DNA of 64,000 bases from Streptomyces sioyaensis (GCF_004122735.1 NZ_SDIF01000004.1:62001-126000); one strand, 5' to 3'; shown: positions 27,283-35,992, numbered from the stretch's first letter. Notes: a model not told the origin generated them from the letters alone. Program-made: numbers and translations.

Positions 27283-27425
27283 GCGGGGAGCCTTCGCGGG
27301 ACGGCGGACCGGCGAAACGGTGGGACGGCGGGACGGCGAAGCGGCGGGCCAACGGGGCAGCGGGACGGCGGGGGCCGCCGAACTCCGGCCGTCCGCCCCC
27401 CACGCCAGGAGCCCCTCCCCCTCCC

Positions 27426-29024
27426 CTACGCCGCCACTTCCCGGTAGGCCGTCGCCTCCTCCAGGTCCAGCCTGCGCAGCAGCGTCCGCAGCATCTCGTC
27501 GTCGATCCGCCGGGCGTCCCGCAGCCGGACGAACACCTGCCGTTCGGTGTCGATCATCTCCCGGGCCAGCCGCCGGTAGGTCTCGTCGGCGGACTCCCCG
27601 GTCACCTCGTTGACCGCGCCGAGCCGCTCCCACACGGAGTTGCGGCGCCGTTCCATGACCGTGCGCAGCCGGTCGGCGAGCGGTCCCGGCAGGGCGTTGC
27701 GGTCGTCCCGCAAGAGCTCCTCCAGACGTTCCTCGGCGGCCCGCGAGGCCTCGTTCTGCGCCTCTGCCTCGGCCAGCGTCTCGGCCTGGGCGTCCCGGCC
27801 GGGCAGCTTCAGCGCGCGGATCAGCGGCGGCAGCGTCAGCCCCTGGACGACCAGGGTGGCGATGACGGTGGTGAAGGTCAGGAAGAGCACGAGGTTGCGG
27901 GCCGGGAAGGCGGCGCCGTGCCCGGCCGCCGGGATGGAGAACGCGATGGCCAGCGACACCACCCCGCGCATCCCGGCCCAGCCGACGATGACCGGCGCGG
28001 TCCAGTTCGTCCCCGGTTCGCGGGCGCGGATCCGGGCCGACAGGGCGCGCGGCAGATAGGTGGCCGGAAAGACCCACACGAACCGCGCCAGGACCACGAC
28101 CAGGAACAGCACCACCGCGTACGCCAGGGCCTGCGTCCCGCTGAACCGCCCCAGGCCGCGCAGCACGACCGGCAGCTGCAGCCCGATCAGCGCGAAGACG
28201 GCCGACTCCAGGACGAAGGAGACCATCTTCCACACCGCCTCCTCCTGGAGCCGGGTCTCGAAGTCGACCTGCCAGGAGCGGTGGCCCAGATAGAGGGCGA
28301 CCACGACGACGGCCAGTACACCGGAGGCGCCGAACTGCTCGGCCACCGCGTAGGCGACGAACGGGATGAGCAGCGAGAGGGTGTTCTCCAGCAGCGCCGA
28401 TTCGCGCAGCCGGACCCGCAGCCAGTGCAGCGGCACCATCAGGACGACGCCGATGCCGATGCCACCCAGGGACGCGACGGCGAACGCCCTGAGCCCCTCT
28501 CCCCAGGTGGTGGCCGCCCCGAGGGCCGCGGCCAGCGCGACCTTGTACGCGGTGATCGCGGTGGCGTCGTTGACCAGGGATTCGCCCTGCAGAATCGTGG
28601 TGATCCGGTGCGGCAGCCCGAGCCTGCGGGCGATGGCGGTGGCCGCGACCGCGTCCGGCGGCGCGACCACGGCGCCCAGGACGAGCGCGGCGGTCAGCGG
28701 CAGGCCCGGGACGACGAGATGGGCCGCATAGCCGACCACGAGCGTGGCGAACAGGACATAGCCCACCGACAGCAGCGCCACCGGCCGCAGATTGGCCCGC
28801 AGATCCAGGTACGAGCTGTCCAGCGCCGCGGTGTGCAGCAAAGGGGGCAGCACCAGCGGCAGCACGATGTGCGGATCGAGGGTGTAGTCCGGCAGGCCCG
28901 GGACGACGGAGGCCGCGAGCCCCGCGGCGACCAGCAGCAGCGGGGCGGGGACCGGCGTACGGCGCGCCAGTCCGGCGACCGCCGCGCTCCCCGCGACCAG
29001 CAACAACAGCGGCATGACAGCCAT
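27426..29024 (-). CDS. Na+/H+ antiporter (CPA1/NhaP type) with C-terminal cytoplasmic domain
   Basis: The 532-residue protein has about 12 membrane segments with the CPA1 core AVVAPPDAVAATAIARRL and GESLVNDATAI, and a 130-residue charged C-terminal tail (from about residue 400) rich in Glu and Arg. It probably exports Na+ in exchange for protons. It is divergent, 59 bases away, from a UBP-type zinc-finger gene; in other actinomycetes a UBP finger is found fused to such antiporters, which suggests the two products work together. Confidence 0.92.
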   Translation of the reverse strand: MAVMPLLLLVAGSAAVAGLARRTPVPAPLLLVAAGLAASVVPGLPDYTLDPHIVLPLVLPPLLHTAALDSSYLDLRANLRPVALLSVGYVLFATLVVGYAAHLVVPGLPLTAALVLGAVVAPPDAVAATAIARRLGLPHRITTILQGESLVNDATAITAYKVALAAALGAATTWGEGLRAFAVASLGGIGIGVVLMVPLHWLRVRLRESALLENTLSLLIPFVAYAVAEQFGASGVLAVVVVALYLGHRSWQVDFETRLQEEAVWKMVSFVLESAVFALIGLQLPVVLRGLGRFSGTQALAYAVVLFLVVVLARFVWVFPATYLPRALSARIRAREPGTNWTAPVIVGWAGMRGVVSLAIAFSIPAAGHGAAFPARNLVLFLTFTTVIATLVVQGLTLPPLIRALKLPGRDAQAETLAEAEAQNEASRAAEERLEELLRDDRNALPGPLADRLRTVMERRRNSVWERLGAVNEVTGESADETYRRLAREMIDTERQVFVRLRDARRIDDEMLRTLLRRLDLEEATAYREVAA

Positions 29025-29083
29025 CGGCCCCGTCCCGTCCCGGTATTCTCCGCCGGCCGTCCCGGCGCTCTAACCTGGCCATC

Positions 29084-29344
29084 ATGAGCGAGTGCACCCA
29101 CGTTCCCGGACTGCCGCGCGCCGAGCCGGCCCCGCTGAGCGCCACCTGCCTGGAGTGCCTGGCCGTCGGCAGCCACCCCGTACAGCTGCGGCTCTGCCTG
29201 GTCTGCGGCCATGTCGGGTGCTGCGATTCCTCGCCGTTCCGGCATGCCACCGGGCACTTCGAGGAGACCGGCCACCCCGTGATGCGGACCTTCGAACCGG
29301 GCGACTCCTGGCGCTGGTGCTTCGTCGATCAGCAGCTGGTGTGA
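29084..29344 (+). CDS. UBP-type zinc-finger protein
   Basis: The 86-residue protein is almost entirely a zf-UBP domain: CLECLAVGS, LRLCLVCGHVGCCDSSPFRHATGHFEETGHPVMRTFE with the expected Cys/His ligands, then WRWCFVDQQLV. In eukaryotes this fold binds the C-terminus of ubiquitin; its ligand in bacteria is not known, though a C-terminal Gly-Gly-type tail is conceivable. It diverges from the Na+/H+ antiporter and is followed by a GNAT gene 32 bases on. Confidence 0.88.
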   Translation: MSECTHVPGLPRAEPAPLSATCLECLAVGSHPVQLRLCLVCGHVGCCDSSPFRHATGHFEETGHPVMRTFEPGDSWRWCFVDQQLV

Positions 29345-29376
29345 AGAGCCGGGCGGCGTCCGTTTAGCCTTCGGAC

Positions 29377-29865
29377 ATGATCCGCGCAGCGACCCCCGAC
29401 GACGTCCCCGCCATCCTGGCCATGATCGGCGAGCTGGCCGCGTACGAGCGCGAGCCCGAGGCCGCGCAGGCCACCGAGCCGCAGCTGAAGGAGGCCCTCT
29501 TCGGCCCGCAGCCGGCCGCCTTCGCACTGCTCGCGGAGTCCGGTGACGCCCCGGTCGGCTTCGCCCTGTGGTTCCGGAACTTCTCGACGTGGACAGGCAC
29601 GCACGGTGTCTATCTGGAGGACCTGTACGTCCGCCCCGAGGCGCGCGGCGACGGTCACGGCAAGGCGCTGCTCGCGGCTCTCGCGGAGATCTGCGTGGCC
29701 CGCGGTTACGAGCGTTTCGAGTGGTCGGTCCTGGATTGGAATGAACCGTCCATCGGCTTTTATCGGTCCATCGGCGCCCGGCCCATGGACGAATGGACGA
29801 CCTTCCGGCTCACTGGGGAGGCACTGCACCACCTTGCCGCCACCTCACGTGTCAACGGAGCGTAA
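29377..29865 (+). CDS. GNAT-family N-acetyltransferase (diamine acetyltransferase-like)
   Basis: The 162-residue protein has the GNAT acetyl-CoA site in LEDLYVRPEARGDGHGKALLAAL and the family end NEPSIGFYRSIGARPMDEW. The beginning MIRAATPDDVPAI and the motif YLEDLYV resemble spermidine/thialysine acetyltransferases. The actual substrate is unknown. It is probably co-transcribed with the UBP finger gene. Confidence 0.87.
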   Translation: MIRAATPDDVPAILAMIGELAAYEREPEAAQATEPQLKEALFGPQPAAFALLAESGDAPVGFALWFRNFSTWTGTHGVYLEDLYVRPEARGDGHGKALLAALAEICVARGYERFEWSVLDWNEPSIGFYRSIGARPMDEWTTFRLTGEALHHLAATSRVNGA

Positions 29866-30153
29866 TCGCCATCGATTTGGCAGTGCACACCCCTAGCCAC
29901 TTTCCGTACCCGTGGATTTACAATCAGTAACAGCAGTGGCGCCGGGAGAACCGGGGCCGGATCGCCCTCCGGACGGCAGTCGTCCTTCTTCCGGGCGACA
30001 CCGGCCCACAGATCGCGATAGCGTCACAGCCGAACCATGCATCGCGCCTGATCGTTCTTCTTTCACGGAAGGGGAAAAGGCCGGCGCATATCCCGAACAA
30101 CGCGAATATCGCGCATTCCAGCTCAACCAGCTTGTGCCACCTTGGAGGTGAGG
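29866..30153 (+). promoter_or_regulatory. Long upstream region of the anti-sigma/sigH operon
   Basis: The 288 bases before the anti-sigma gene have lower G+C (for example around 29905-29930 and 30055-30120) than coding DNA and no gene. In S. coelicolor sigH has several stress- and development-controlled promoters in this position; I could not assign individual -35/-10 pairs here. GGAGG at 30144-30148 is the ribosome site. Confidence 0.5.
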
Positions 30154-30567
30154 GTGTCCCAGATCGCAGGCGAGCCCGGGACTCAGGACTTCGTGGAAGT
30201 CCGTCTGCCCGCTGCGGGTGCCTACCTGTCCGTGCTGCGTACGGCCACGGCCGGACTCGCAGCCCGCTTGGACTTCACCCTCGACGAGATCGAGGATCTG
30301 CGCATCGCGGTCGACGAGGCCTGCGCGATCCTGCTGCAACAGGCCGTCCCCGGCAGCGTGCTGAGCTGCGTCTTCCGCCTGATCGACGACGCACTTCAGG
30401 TCACGGTGTCGGCCCCGACGACCGACGGCCGCGCCCCGGAGCGCGACACCTTCGCCTGGACGGTGCTCTCCGCACTGGCCGGCAAGGTCGATTCCACCGT
30501 CGCCGAGGACCAGACGGTCACCATCAGTCTGTACAAGGAGCGCGGCGCCGGTCCCGGACCGTCATGA
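30154..30567 (+). CDS. Anti-sigma factor, RsbW/SpoIIAB-type kinase fold (partner of SigH)
   Basis: The 137-residue protein resembles the SigH anti-sigma factor (PrsH/UshX) of S. coelicolor. It contains the GHKL ATPase-like N-box in LDEIEDLRIAVDEACAILLQQA, where Asp-Glu-Ala replaces the more usual Asn-containing motif, and a short C-terminal half. It would bind and hold SigH until released. The GTG start at 30154 has GGAGG 5 bases upstream. It is 16 bases before sigH, in one operon. Confidence 0.88.
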   Translation: MSQIAGEPGTQDFVEVRLPAAGAYLSVLRTATAGLAARLDFTLDEIEDLRIAVDEACAILLQQAVPGSVLSCVFRLIDDALQVTVSAPTTDGRAPERDTFAWTVLSALAGKVDSTVAEDQTVTISLYKERGAGPGPS

Positions 30568-30583
30568 CCGAACAGGGGGCCCC

Positions 30584-31570
30584 GTGAAAGATCTCGAACG
30601 CGGCGGGCGGATGGCGGCCAGTACCACCATCCCCGGGCAGCAGGCCCGGCCGCATCCGGTGGGTGTGTCCCACCACGGCGGCCGGTTGAATGCGGCGGAG
30701 CAGGCAGAGCGGGCGGACCACATGGAGCAGAGCGAGCAGCCGGGGCAGCAGGAGCATCAGCACGATGCGCCGGCCCCCGAACACCAGCTGCAGGATCACC
30801 AGCATTCCCAGGAGCCGCACGACCGCAGCGGCGCCCGGGCGATGTTCTACGAACTGCGCGGACTGCCGGACGGTTCCCCGGAGCGCGCGGAGCTGCGCAA
30901 TGCTCTCGTGCGGATGCACCTCCCGCTCGTCGAGCATCTGGCCCGGCGCTTCCGCAACCGCGGTGAGCCGCTGGACGATCTGACCCAGGTCGCCACCATC
31001 GGTCTGATCAAGTCCGTGGACCGCTTCGACCCGGACCGCGGGGTGGAGTTCTCCACCTACGCCACCCCCACCGTCGTCGGCGAGATCAAGCGGCACTTCC
31101 GCGACAAGGGCTGGGCGGTCCGCGTTCCGCGCCGCCTCCAGGAGCTGCGGCTGTCGCTGACCACCGCGACCGCCGAGCTGTCCCAGCGGCACGGCCGGGC
31201 CCCCACCGTCCATGAACTGGCCGAGCATCTGGCGATCTCCGAGGAGGAGGTGCTGGAGGGCCTGGAGTCCGCCAACGCGTACAGCACGCTCTCCCTGGAC
31301 GTCCCGGACACGGACGACGAGTCCCCCGCGGTCGCCGACACCCTCGGCGCCGAGGACGAGGCGCTGGAGGGCGTGGAGTACCGCGAGTCCCTCAAGCCGC
31401 TGCTGGAGGACCTCCCGCCGCGGGAGAAGAAGATCCTGCTGCTGCGGTTCTTCGGCAACATGACCCAGTCGCAGATCGCCCAGGAGGTCGGCATCTCCCA
31501 GATGCACGTCTCCCGGCTCCTGGCCCGCACCCTCGCCCAGCTGCGCGACAAGCTGCTCGTCGAGGAGTGA
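30584..31570 (+). CDS. sigH: SigB/F/G-family sigma factor SigH
   Basis: A 328-residue sigma factor with an unusually long N-terminal region (about 85 residues, rich in His, Gln and Glu) before region 2 at MFYELRGLPDG. Regions 2-4 are clear: RNRGEPLDDLTQVATIGLIKSVDRFDPDRG, then EFSTYATPTVVGEIKRHFRDKGW, and the region 4 HTH MTQSQIAQEVGISQMHVSRLL. In S. coelicolor the orthologue is made in several N-terminally different forms and governs osmotic stress and septation. The GTG start follows the anti-sigma gene by 16 bases. A 16-bp hairpin ends the operon. Confidence 0.92.
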   Translation: MKDLERGGRMAASTTIPGQQARPHPVGVSHHGGRLNAAEQAERADHMEQSEQPGQQEHQHDAPAPEHQLQDHQHSQEPHDRSGARAMFYELRGLPDGSPERAELRNALVRMHLPLVEHLARRFRNRGEPLDDLTQVATIGLIKSVDRFDPDRGVEFSTYATPTVVGEIKRHFRDKGWAVRVPRRLQELRLSLTTATAELSQRHGRAPTVHELAEHLAISEEEVLEGLESANAYSTLSLDVPDTDDESPAVADTLGAEDEALEGVEYRESLKPLLEDLPPREKKILLLRFFGNMTQSQIAQEVGISQMHVSRLLARTLAQLRDKLLVEE

Positions 31571-31602
31571 ACGGACCCGGCGCGCACGCACCGGCCGACA
31601 GG

Positions 31603-31637
31603 CGAAGGGGCGGGATCCACCGGATCCCGCCCCTTCG
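31603..31637. terminator. Bidirectional terminator after sigH
   Basis: A perfect 16-bp stem (31603-31618 with 31622-31637) and 3-base loop, followed on the plus strand by TCCGTTCCG. It lies between converging genes. Confidence 0.85.
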
Positions 31638-31659
31638 TCCGTTCCGTTCCCGGCGCCGG

Positions 31660-32121
31660 TCAGGGAGCCTCCCGCGGCCCGATGCCCAGGGCCTCGGTGG
31701 CCGTCGGATTGACCAGCAGGACGAGCACCACCAGCGCGGCCACGGCCAGTGCGATGCCGGCCGCGATCAGCGCACCGCCGCCGTTCACCAGCGTCCAGGC
31801 CACCGGCAGCGCCACGATCTGGGTGATCAGCGCGGGGCCCCGGCTCCAGCGGCGGCGCAGCCACAGCCCCCGCGCGGCCACCAGCGGCAGCACCGCGAGC
31901 GCGACGACGGTCAGCCCGCCCATCTCCGCCTGCTGCGCACTGTCCGGCGCACCGGCGAGCCCCATGATCAGCATGTACGCACCGAGGGCGGCCAGCGCGA
32001 GCCCTTCGACCGCGGTGAGCGCCGCGGCGGCGGTCAACCGGGCGGGCCGCGGGCCGGCCGGCTCCTGGACGGCGGGGGCGTCGGCGGCTCGGGACGCGGA
32101 CTGCTTCTGCTGACTGCTCAC
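31660..32121 (-). CDS. Small integral membrane protein
   Basis: The 153-residue protein has four hydrophobic segments (for example LTAVEGLALAALGAYMLIMGL, GLTVVALAVLPLVAARGLWL, PALITQIVALPVAWTLV and LIAAGIALAVAALVVLVLLV). A charged N-terminal tail of about 28 residues comes first. No functional motif is recognised. The start is GTG at 32121. It diverges from the diacylglycerol kinase gene. Confidence 0.78.
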   Translation of the reverse strand: MSSQQKQSASRAADAPAVQEPAGPRPARLTAAAALTAVEGLALAALGAYMLIMGLAGAPDSAQQAEMGGLTVVALAVLPLVAARGLWLRRRWSRGPALITQIVALPVAWTLVNGGGALIAAGIALAVAALVVLVLLVNPTATEALGIGPREAP

Positions 32122-32217
32122 CCCAGCAGGGTAGCGCCGGTGCGCGCCGCCGCCGGGGACGCCCCGGGGGCGGACGGGGCGTGAGACCGGTAACAGCAGG
32201 TAGGTACGCTGCTCCAT

Positions 32218-33201
32218 ATGCGCGCACTCCTCGTGGTCAATCCCGCAGCAACCACCACCAGTGTCCGCACCCGTGACGTCCTCACCCACGCGCTCGCCAG
32301 CGACCTCAAGCTGGAGGTCGCCGAGACGCAGTACCGCGGGCATGCACGTGATCTCGCCCGGCAGGCCACCGAGGGCGGGCAGACCGAACTGGTCGTGGCG
32401 CTCGGCGGCGACGGCACGGTCAACGAGGTCGTCAACGGTCTGCTGGCGAGCGGCCCTGATCCGGAGTCACATCCCCGGCTGGCCGTCGTCCCCGGCGGCT
32501 CCACCAATGTCTTCGCCCGCGCCCTCGGGCTGCCCAACGACGTGGTGGAGGCGACCGGCGCCCTGCTGGACGCGCTGCGCGACGGCAGCGAGCGCACGAT
32601 CGGCCTGGGCCTCGCCGCGGGCACGCCCGGCACCGAGGACGAGGGCGTACCGGAACGCTGGTTCACCTTCTGCGCGGGCTTCGGTTTCGACGCCGGTGTC
32701 GTCGGCCGGGTCGAGCAGCAGCGCGAACGCGGCAAGCGTTCGACCCACGCCCTGTACGTGCGACAGGTCGTACGGCAGTTCCTGGGCGAGGCGAACCGCA
32801 GGCGGGGCGTGATCACCCTCGAACGCCCGGGCGACACCGAGGGCGCCGCGGAGATCGTCGAGAACCTCGCGCTGGCCATAATCTGCAACACCGCTCCGTG
32901 GTCCTACCTGGGCAATCGGCCGATCTACCCGGCGCCGGACGCCTCGTTCGACACGGCCCTGGATGTGTTCGCACTGAGCAAGCTCTCACCGGCCGCGGTG
33001 ACCCGGTATGTCACCCAGCTTCTGACGTCAACGCCCGAGCGCGGGCCCCACGGCAAGCACGCACTCTCACATCACGACCTCACGAACTTCACCTTGCATT
33101 CGCAGGTTCCCCTGCCCTTCCAGATGGACGGTGACCACCTGGGACTGCGTACGAGTGTGACGTTCACAGGCGTTCGCCGTGCACTGCGTGTGATTGTGTG
33201 A
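32218..33201 (+). CDS. Diacylglycerol/lipid kinase (DAGK catalytic domain)
   Basis: The 327-residue enzyme has the DAGK domain: NPAAT near the N-terminus, the nucleotide loop ALGGDGTVNEVVNGL and PGGSTNVFARALGLP. It would phosphorylate diacylglycerol or a related lipid at the membrane surface, in phospholipid turnover. An insertion around GTPGTEDEGVPER is seen. The ATG at 32218 begins the family core (MRALLVVNPAA). It precedes wblE, with 320 bases between. Confidence 0.9.
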   Translation: MRALLVVNPAATTTSVRTRDVLTHALASDLKLEVAETQYRGHARDLARQATEGGQTELVVALGGDGTVNEVVNGLLASGPDPESHPRLAVVPGGSTNVFARALGLPNDVVEATGALLDALRDGSERTIGLGLAAGTPGTEDEGVPERWFTFCAGFGFDAGVVGRVEQQRERGKRSTHALYVRQVVRQFLGEANRRRGVITLERPGDTEGAAEIVENLALAIICNTAPWSYLGNRPIYPAPDASFDTALDVFALSKLSPAAVTRYVTQLLTSTPERGPHGKHALSHHDLTNFTLHSQVPLPFQMDGDHLGLRTSVTFTGVRRALRVIV

Positions 33202-33521
33202 GCAGTAGGGGCCAAAGTCCTTTCACTCGAACGTTTAGACTGGTTTCCACCCCCTGGAATGACGGCTGTGAGCTAGGCGACACCAAGGATTCAAAAAAAA
33301 GTTTCCGGAAGGGGTTGTATCCGCAGCCGAGGTTTGCGAGTCTCTTCCTGGCGATCGGGACGGCCGCTTCACCGGCCCCCTTGAGAGCCCGAATCCTCCT
33401 CCTCATTCTTCAGGACCGCGCCAGTTCACGACTGGGGTTCGGCCCTTCCCTTGTGGAGGGATTCGTGAAAGCGTTCACATTCACAAGCAACGATCCCGTC
33501 ACACGAGGAGATGGAGCAGCC
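33202..33521 (+). promoter_or_regulatory. Long wblE upstream region with inverted repeat
   Basis: No gene is seen in these 320 bases, which have markedly lower G+C than the flanks and a run of eight or nine A near 33292-33300. GTGAA-AGCG-TTCAC (33465-33478) is a perfect 5-bp inverted repeat 44 bases before the wblE start and could be an operator. GAGGAG precedes the start. Confidence 0.5.
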
Positions 33522-33779
33522 ATGGACTGGCGTCACCGCGCCGTTTGCCGCGAGGAAGACCCCGAGCTCTTCTTCCCCATCGGCAACACCGGTCCTGCGC
33601 TCCTGCAGATCGAGGAAGCCAAGGCCGTCTGCCGCCGCTGCCCCGTCATGGAGCAGTGCCTGCAGTGGGCGCTCGAGTCCGGCCAGGACTCCGGCGTCTG
33701 GGGAGGTCTGAGCGAGGACGAGCGCCGCGCGATGAAGCGCCGTGCAGCTCGCAACCGGGCGCGCAACGCCAGCGCCTGA
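33522..33779 (+). CDS. wblE: WhiB-like iron-sulphur transcription factor WblE
   Basis: The 85-residue protein has the four cluster-binding cysteines (Cys9, Cys37, Cys40, Cys46: AVCRRCPVMEQC), the WhiB turn GVWGGLSEDERR and a basic C-terminus (KRRAARNRARNAS). WhiB proteins hold a redox- and NO-sensitive [4Fe-4S] cluster and bind the principal sigma factor. Its place between a diacylglycerol kinase gene and a PdtaS-like kinase matches wblE of S. coelicolor. A terminator hairpin follows. Confidence 0.93.
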   Translation: MDWRHRAVCREEDPELFFPIGNTGPALLQIEEAKAVCRRCPVMEQCLQWALESGQDSGVWGGLSEDERRAMKRRAARNRARNASA

Positions 33780-33876
33780 GCCAGCCGCCCCGTGGCCCCC
33801 GAGCCGCAGCGCGCAGTACCCCCGATGCACCTCCGGAGCCGATCAGCCCGGTCGTAATCGCATCGCAAGAGCTTTG

Positions 33877-33903
33877 AGCCCCGGACCGGATGGGTCCGGG
33901 GCT
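33877..33903. terminator. Terminator hairpin after wblE
   Basis: AGCCCCGGACC (33877-33887) and its perfect complement (33893-33903) enclose a 5-base loop, between the ends of wblE and the converging kinase gene. Confidence 0.75.
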
Positions 33904-33955
33904 TGCTGCTGTCCGGGGCGGGTACGGACCGGCGGCGGGGACGGCGGCCCGGGTC

Positions 33956-35428
33956 TCAGTGCTGCTTCTCGGCGCGTACGGGGACGTCGAGGATGACCTG
34001 CGTGCCGCGCTCGGGGGCCGGCACCATGTCGAACGTGCCGCCCAACTCCCCCTCCACCAGGGTCCGTACGATCTGCAGCCCCAGATTTCCGGCGCGCTGC
34101 GGATCGAAGTTCTCGGGCAGGCCGCGGCCGTCGTCCTGGACGGTGACCAGCAGCCGGGGTTCCGTACGGCTGCCGCCGCGCACCGCGCTGACCTCGACCG
34201 TGCCGTGCTCCGCCGGGCCGAAGGCGTGCTCCAGGGCGTTCTGCAGGACCTCGGTGAGCACCATCGACAGCGGGGTGGCCACCTCGGCGTCCAGGATGCC
34301 GAAGCGTCCGGTGCGGCGGGTGGTCACCTTGCCCGGGGAGATCTCCGCCACCATGGCCAGCACCCGGTCGGCGATCTCGTCGAACTCGACCCGTTCATCG
34401 AGGGTCTGGGACAGCGTCTCGTGCACGATCGCGATCGAACCGACCCTGCGTACGGCCTCGTTGAGCGCGTCGCGGCCCTGGGCGGAATCCATCCGGCGGG
34501 ACTGCAGCCGCAGCAGCGCGGCCACCGTCTGCAAATTGTTCTTCACCCGGTGGTGGATTTCCCGGATGGTGGCGTCCTTGGTGATCAGCTCGCGCTCGCG
34601 ACGTCTCAGTTCGGTCACATCGCGCAGCAAAACCAGTGAACCGATGTGCGTCCCCTTCGGTTTGAGCGGAATGGCGCGCAATTGAATGACGCCCTCATTT
34701 CCCTCGACCTCGAATTCCCGGGGGGCCCAGCCGCTGGCGAGCCGGACCAGTGCCTCGTCCACCGGGCCGCGGGCGGGGGCGAGTTCGGCGGTGGCCCGGC
34801 CCAGGTGATGGCCCACCAGGTCGGCGGCGAGACCGAGCCGGTGGTAGGCGGAGAGGGCGTTGGGGCTGGCGTACTGGACGACACCGTCCGCGTCGAGCCG
34901 GATCAGTCCGTCGCCGGCGCGCGGCGAGGCGTCCATGTCGACCTGCTGGCCGGGGAAGGGGAAGGTGCCGGCGGCGATCATCTGGGCGAGGTCGGAGGCG
35001 CTCTGGAGATAGGTGAGCTCCAGCCGGCTGGGGGTGCGTACGGTCAGCAGATTGGTGTTGCGGGCGATCACCCCGAGCACCCGGCCCTCGCGGCGTACCG
35101 GGATGGACTCGACGCGTACCGGCACCTCCTCGCGCCACTCCGGGTCGCCCTCGCGCACGATGCGGCCCTCGTCCAGCGCGGAATCCAGCATCGGGCGCCG
35201 GCCGCGGGGAACGAGATGGCCGACCATGTCGTCCTGATAGGAGGTGGGGCCCGTATTGGGCCGCATCTGGGCCACCGAGACATAGCGGGTGCCGTCGAGG
35301 GTCGGCACCCACAGCACCAGATCGGCGAAGGAGAGGTCGGAGAGCAGCTGCCACTCCGAGACCAGCAGATGGAGCCACTCGAGGTCGGTGTCGCTCAGAG
35401 CGGTGTGCTGGCGTACGAGGTCGTTCAT
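33956..35428 (-). CDS. PdtaS-like sensor histidine kinase (GAF, PAS, HisKA_2)
   Basis: The 490-residue soluble kinase has an N-terminal GAF-like domain (from LSDLSFADLVLWVP), a PAS domain (DGLIRLDADGVVQYASPNALSAYHRLG), the HisKA_2 phosphorylation site REIHHRVKNNLQTVAALL and an HATPase domain (LTEVLQNALEHAFG, VQDDGRGLPENF, LGLQIVRTLV). This is the PdtaS class, which in actinobacteria phosphorylates the RNA-binding antiterminator PdtaR encoded elsewhere. There is no membrane segment, so it senses a cytoplasmic signal. The ATG at 35428 lacks an obvious Shine-Dalgarno; GTG at 35437 is an alternative. Confidence 0.9.
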   Translation of the reverse strand: MNDLVRQHTALSDTDLEWLHLLVSEWQLLSDLSFADLVLWVPTLDGTRYVSVAQMRPNTGPTSYQDDMVGHLVPRGRRPMLDSALDEGRIVREGDPEWREEVPVRVESIPVRREGRVLGVIARNTNLLTVRTPSRLELTYLQSASDLAQMIAAGTFPFPGQQVDMDASPRAGDGLIRLDADGVVQYASPNALSAYHRLGLAADLVGHHLGRATAELAPARGPVDEALVRLASGWAPREFEVEGNEGVIQLRAIPLKPKGTHIGSLVLLRDVTELRRRERELITKDATIREIHHRVKNNLQTVAALLRLQSRRMDSAQGRDALNEAVRRVGSIAIVHETLSQTLDERVEFDEIADRVLAMVAEISPGKVTTRRTGRFGILDAEVATPLSMVLTEVLQNALEHAFGPAEHGTVEVSAVRGGSRTEPRLLVTVQDDGRGLPENFDPQRAGNLGLQIVRTLVEGELGGTFDMVPAPERGTQVILDVPVRAEKQH

Positions 35429-35500
35429 GGAGGGCACGTCTTGGAGCCTACCGGCGTACCCTGTAGGCGCTGCGTCTGCATGGGCATGGACAAGTGAGAA

Positions 35501-35512
35501 TGGTCTACTCCA
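35501..35512 (+). promoter_or_regulatory. DasR operator (dre) upstream of putative sRNA
   Basis: TGGTCTACTCCA matches 10 of 12 core bases of the dre consensus TGGTCTAGACCA. It sits just before the structured RNA segment and upstream of no protein gene on that strand, so it probably controls the sRNA. Confidence 0.65.
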
Positions 35513-35671
35513 GAATGCGGCAAGGCCTCCGTTCTCCCCGCACAGGAGAACGGAACGAGGCCGCAGGCGCTCTCTGCCCTGACTGCGCCGAGGCCTCCGA
35601 TCGACCGGTCCCAGGACGGGACCGTGCCCCCACCGCACACGGGGGTGCCTTCCGCCCGTAGGGCGGGACCG
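35513..35671 (+). ncRNA. Putative scr5239-like regulatory small RNA
   Basis: The segment beyond the dre site codes for no protein but folds into several hairpins: the long arm at about 35517-35571 (AAGGCCTCCGTTCTCC against GGAGAACGG plus GAGGCC), CGGTCCC/GGGACCG near 35605-35624, GTGCCCCC/GGGGGTGC, and CCGCCC-GTA-GGGCGG (35652-35666) as a likely terminator. In S. coelicolor the DasR-controlled sRNA scr5239 (about 159 nt) lies next to this same kinase gene. Identity, exact ends and strand are inferred from position, structure and the dre site. Confidence 0.6.
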
Positions 35672-35992
35672 GCCGATGTCAGCTCCGGGCTGCGGTGCCG
35701 GACAGGTTGAGGGTCCTGTCCCGGCGCCGCGGCCCGCGGGTGTTTCCGGGGCCGTGCACCTCCGGTCACTGCCGCCGGGCCGATGAGCCGGGGCCGAGCG
35801 CCCCGCCCGCCCCGCGAGGGCGATCCACCTCTCCACCCCACCGCTCGCGACCGCGAGTTCGCCGGCGCGCCGCCGTCCGGCCCCGCGCCACCCCGGCACG
35901 CCTCGCCGCCACCGGAAGCCCCCGATCCCCCGGATATCGCAGCCGTCCGTTCGGCAGCGCCAACGGGTTCCGGGGGCCGCGCTCTGCTAGAT

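Noticed and set aside
26257..29250. 997-residue antisense frame across the PLP enzyme and antiporter genes
   Set aside because: It spans several well-supported genes, has no family motif and shows the low-complexity composition of a shadow frame.
33244..33290. SigR promoter (GGAAT in the wblE upstream region)
   Set aside because: The base triplet 18 bases downstream is GAC, not GTT.
33164..33406. 80-residue frame on the minus strand upstream of wblE
   Set aside because: It overlaps the end of the lipid kinase gene and has no ribosome site, codon bias or family similarity.
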